Made by a program: the position numbers and the translations under genes
Assembly: GCA_021796435.1 (NCBI GenBank)
Contig: JAJYXM010000016.1
Span: 1,122,625 to 1,186,624 of the forward strand
Length of the DNA: 64,000 bases
From: a bacterium
Lineage (GTDB): Bacteria; Patescibacteriota; Patescibacteriia; 2-12-FULL-60-25
Direction: 5' to 3'
Shown here: piece after piece, positions 63,944 through 64,000 of the stretch
Numbering within the stretch: position 1 is the first letter of the stretch
How the letters are laid out: the number at the start of each line of letters is the position of its first letter
The notes under the pieces: model-generated
What the model saw: the letters and a program-made list of their open reading frames with translations, nothing else
Database searches by the model: none
What the model was told of the DNA's origin: nothing

Positions 63944-64000
63944 GAGCGACCGCCTTTCATGGGAATGAACAGCCAGAATTTGGCACGGATGAGCGGATCA

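Overview
The window looks like a chromosome segment from a Patescibacteria (CPR) bacterium with the standard code (TGA is a stop throughout, TGG encodes Trp). The evidence is a compact S10/spc ribosomal cluster with no gene for L30 between rpsE and rplO, a zinc-type S14, a large secreted protein of the kind seen mainly in this group, many short or absent leaders without clear Shine-Dalgarno sites, and palindromic repeats between genes. The class within Patescibacteria cannot be fixed from this sequence.

Layout. 1-3000: envelope and chromosome segregation genes (glycosyltransferase, D,D-carboxypeptidase, scpB, scpA), all minus. 3.1-6 kb: a 956-residue secreted repeat protein. 6-14.9 kb: aspS without its GAD domain, asnS, recO, ruvX, two membrane-anchored proteins, a DUF1287 protein and orphans. 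14.9-17.2 kb: map, adk and a presenilin-like protease. 18.2-30.4 kb: secY and twenty ribosomal protein genes back to rpsJ, then tuf, all minus. 30.6-34.8 kb: an island between tuf and fusA holding a Phd-like protein, a strongly structured candidate RNA of about 470-520 nt on the plus strand, an ADP-ribosylglycohydrolase and surface proteins. 34.9-38.7 kb: fusA, a lipoprotein, rpsG and rpsL. 38.8-46 kb: a polytopic membrane protein, a site-2 protease, L28, two small SPFH-like paralogues, malic enzyme, a LOG protein and HU. 46.1-47 kb: a patch of repeated tRNA-Pro fragments with 30-bp double palindromes and a GIY-YIG gene. 47-55.9 kb: CCA-adding enzyme with an HD-domain partner, a BASS transporter, an HD hydrolase, an inositol-phosphatase-like protein, a second GIY-YIG gene bounded by inverted repeats, and a CYTH protein. 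55.9-60.7 kb: a second candidate structured RNA, an O-methyltransferase, a fusion of a MerR-type helix-turn-helix with an isonitrile-synthase (PvcA/DIT1) domain and a sensor-like C-terminus, and a putative RelA/SpoT-like gene. 60.7-64 kb: ndk, rpmF, nusB, rnc, tRNA-Arg and an SPFH-like membrane protein.

How the parts work together. The core is translation: ribosomal proteins, EF-Tu, EF-G, AspRS, AsnRS, methionine aminopeptidase, RNase III, NusB, the CCA enzyme and two tRNAs. Around it sit single-gene units, often with a recognisable Shine-Dalgarno site and a hairpin terminator, that look like later arrivals.

The most promising undescribed material is (a) the structured RNA at 31130-31650, (b) the HTH-isonitrile-synthase-sensor fusion at 57019-58809 with its neighbouring methyltransferase, and (c) the pairing of small GIY-YIG nuclease genes with palindromic repeats at 46.1-47.0 and 54.8-55.2 kb. 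All functional statements are read from motifs by eye; no database search was run.
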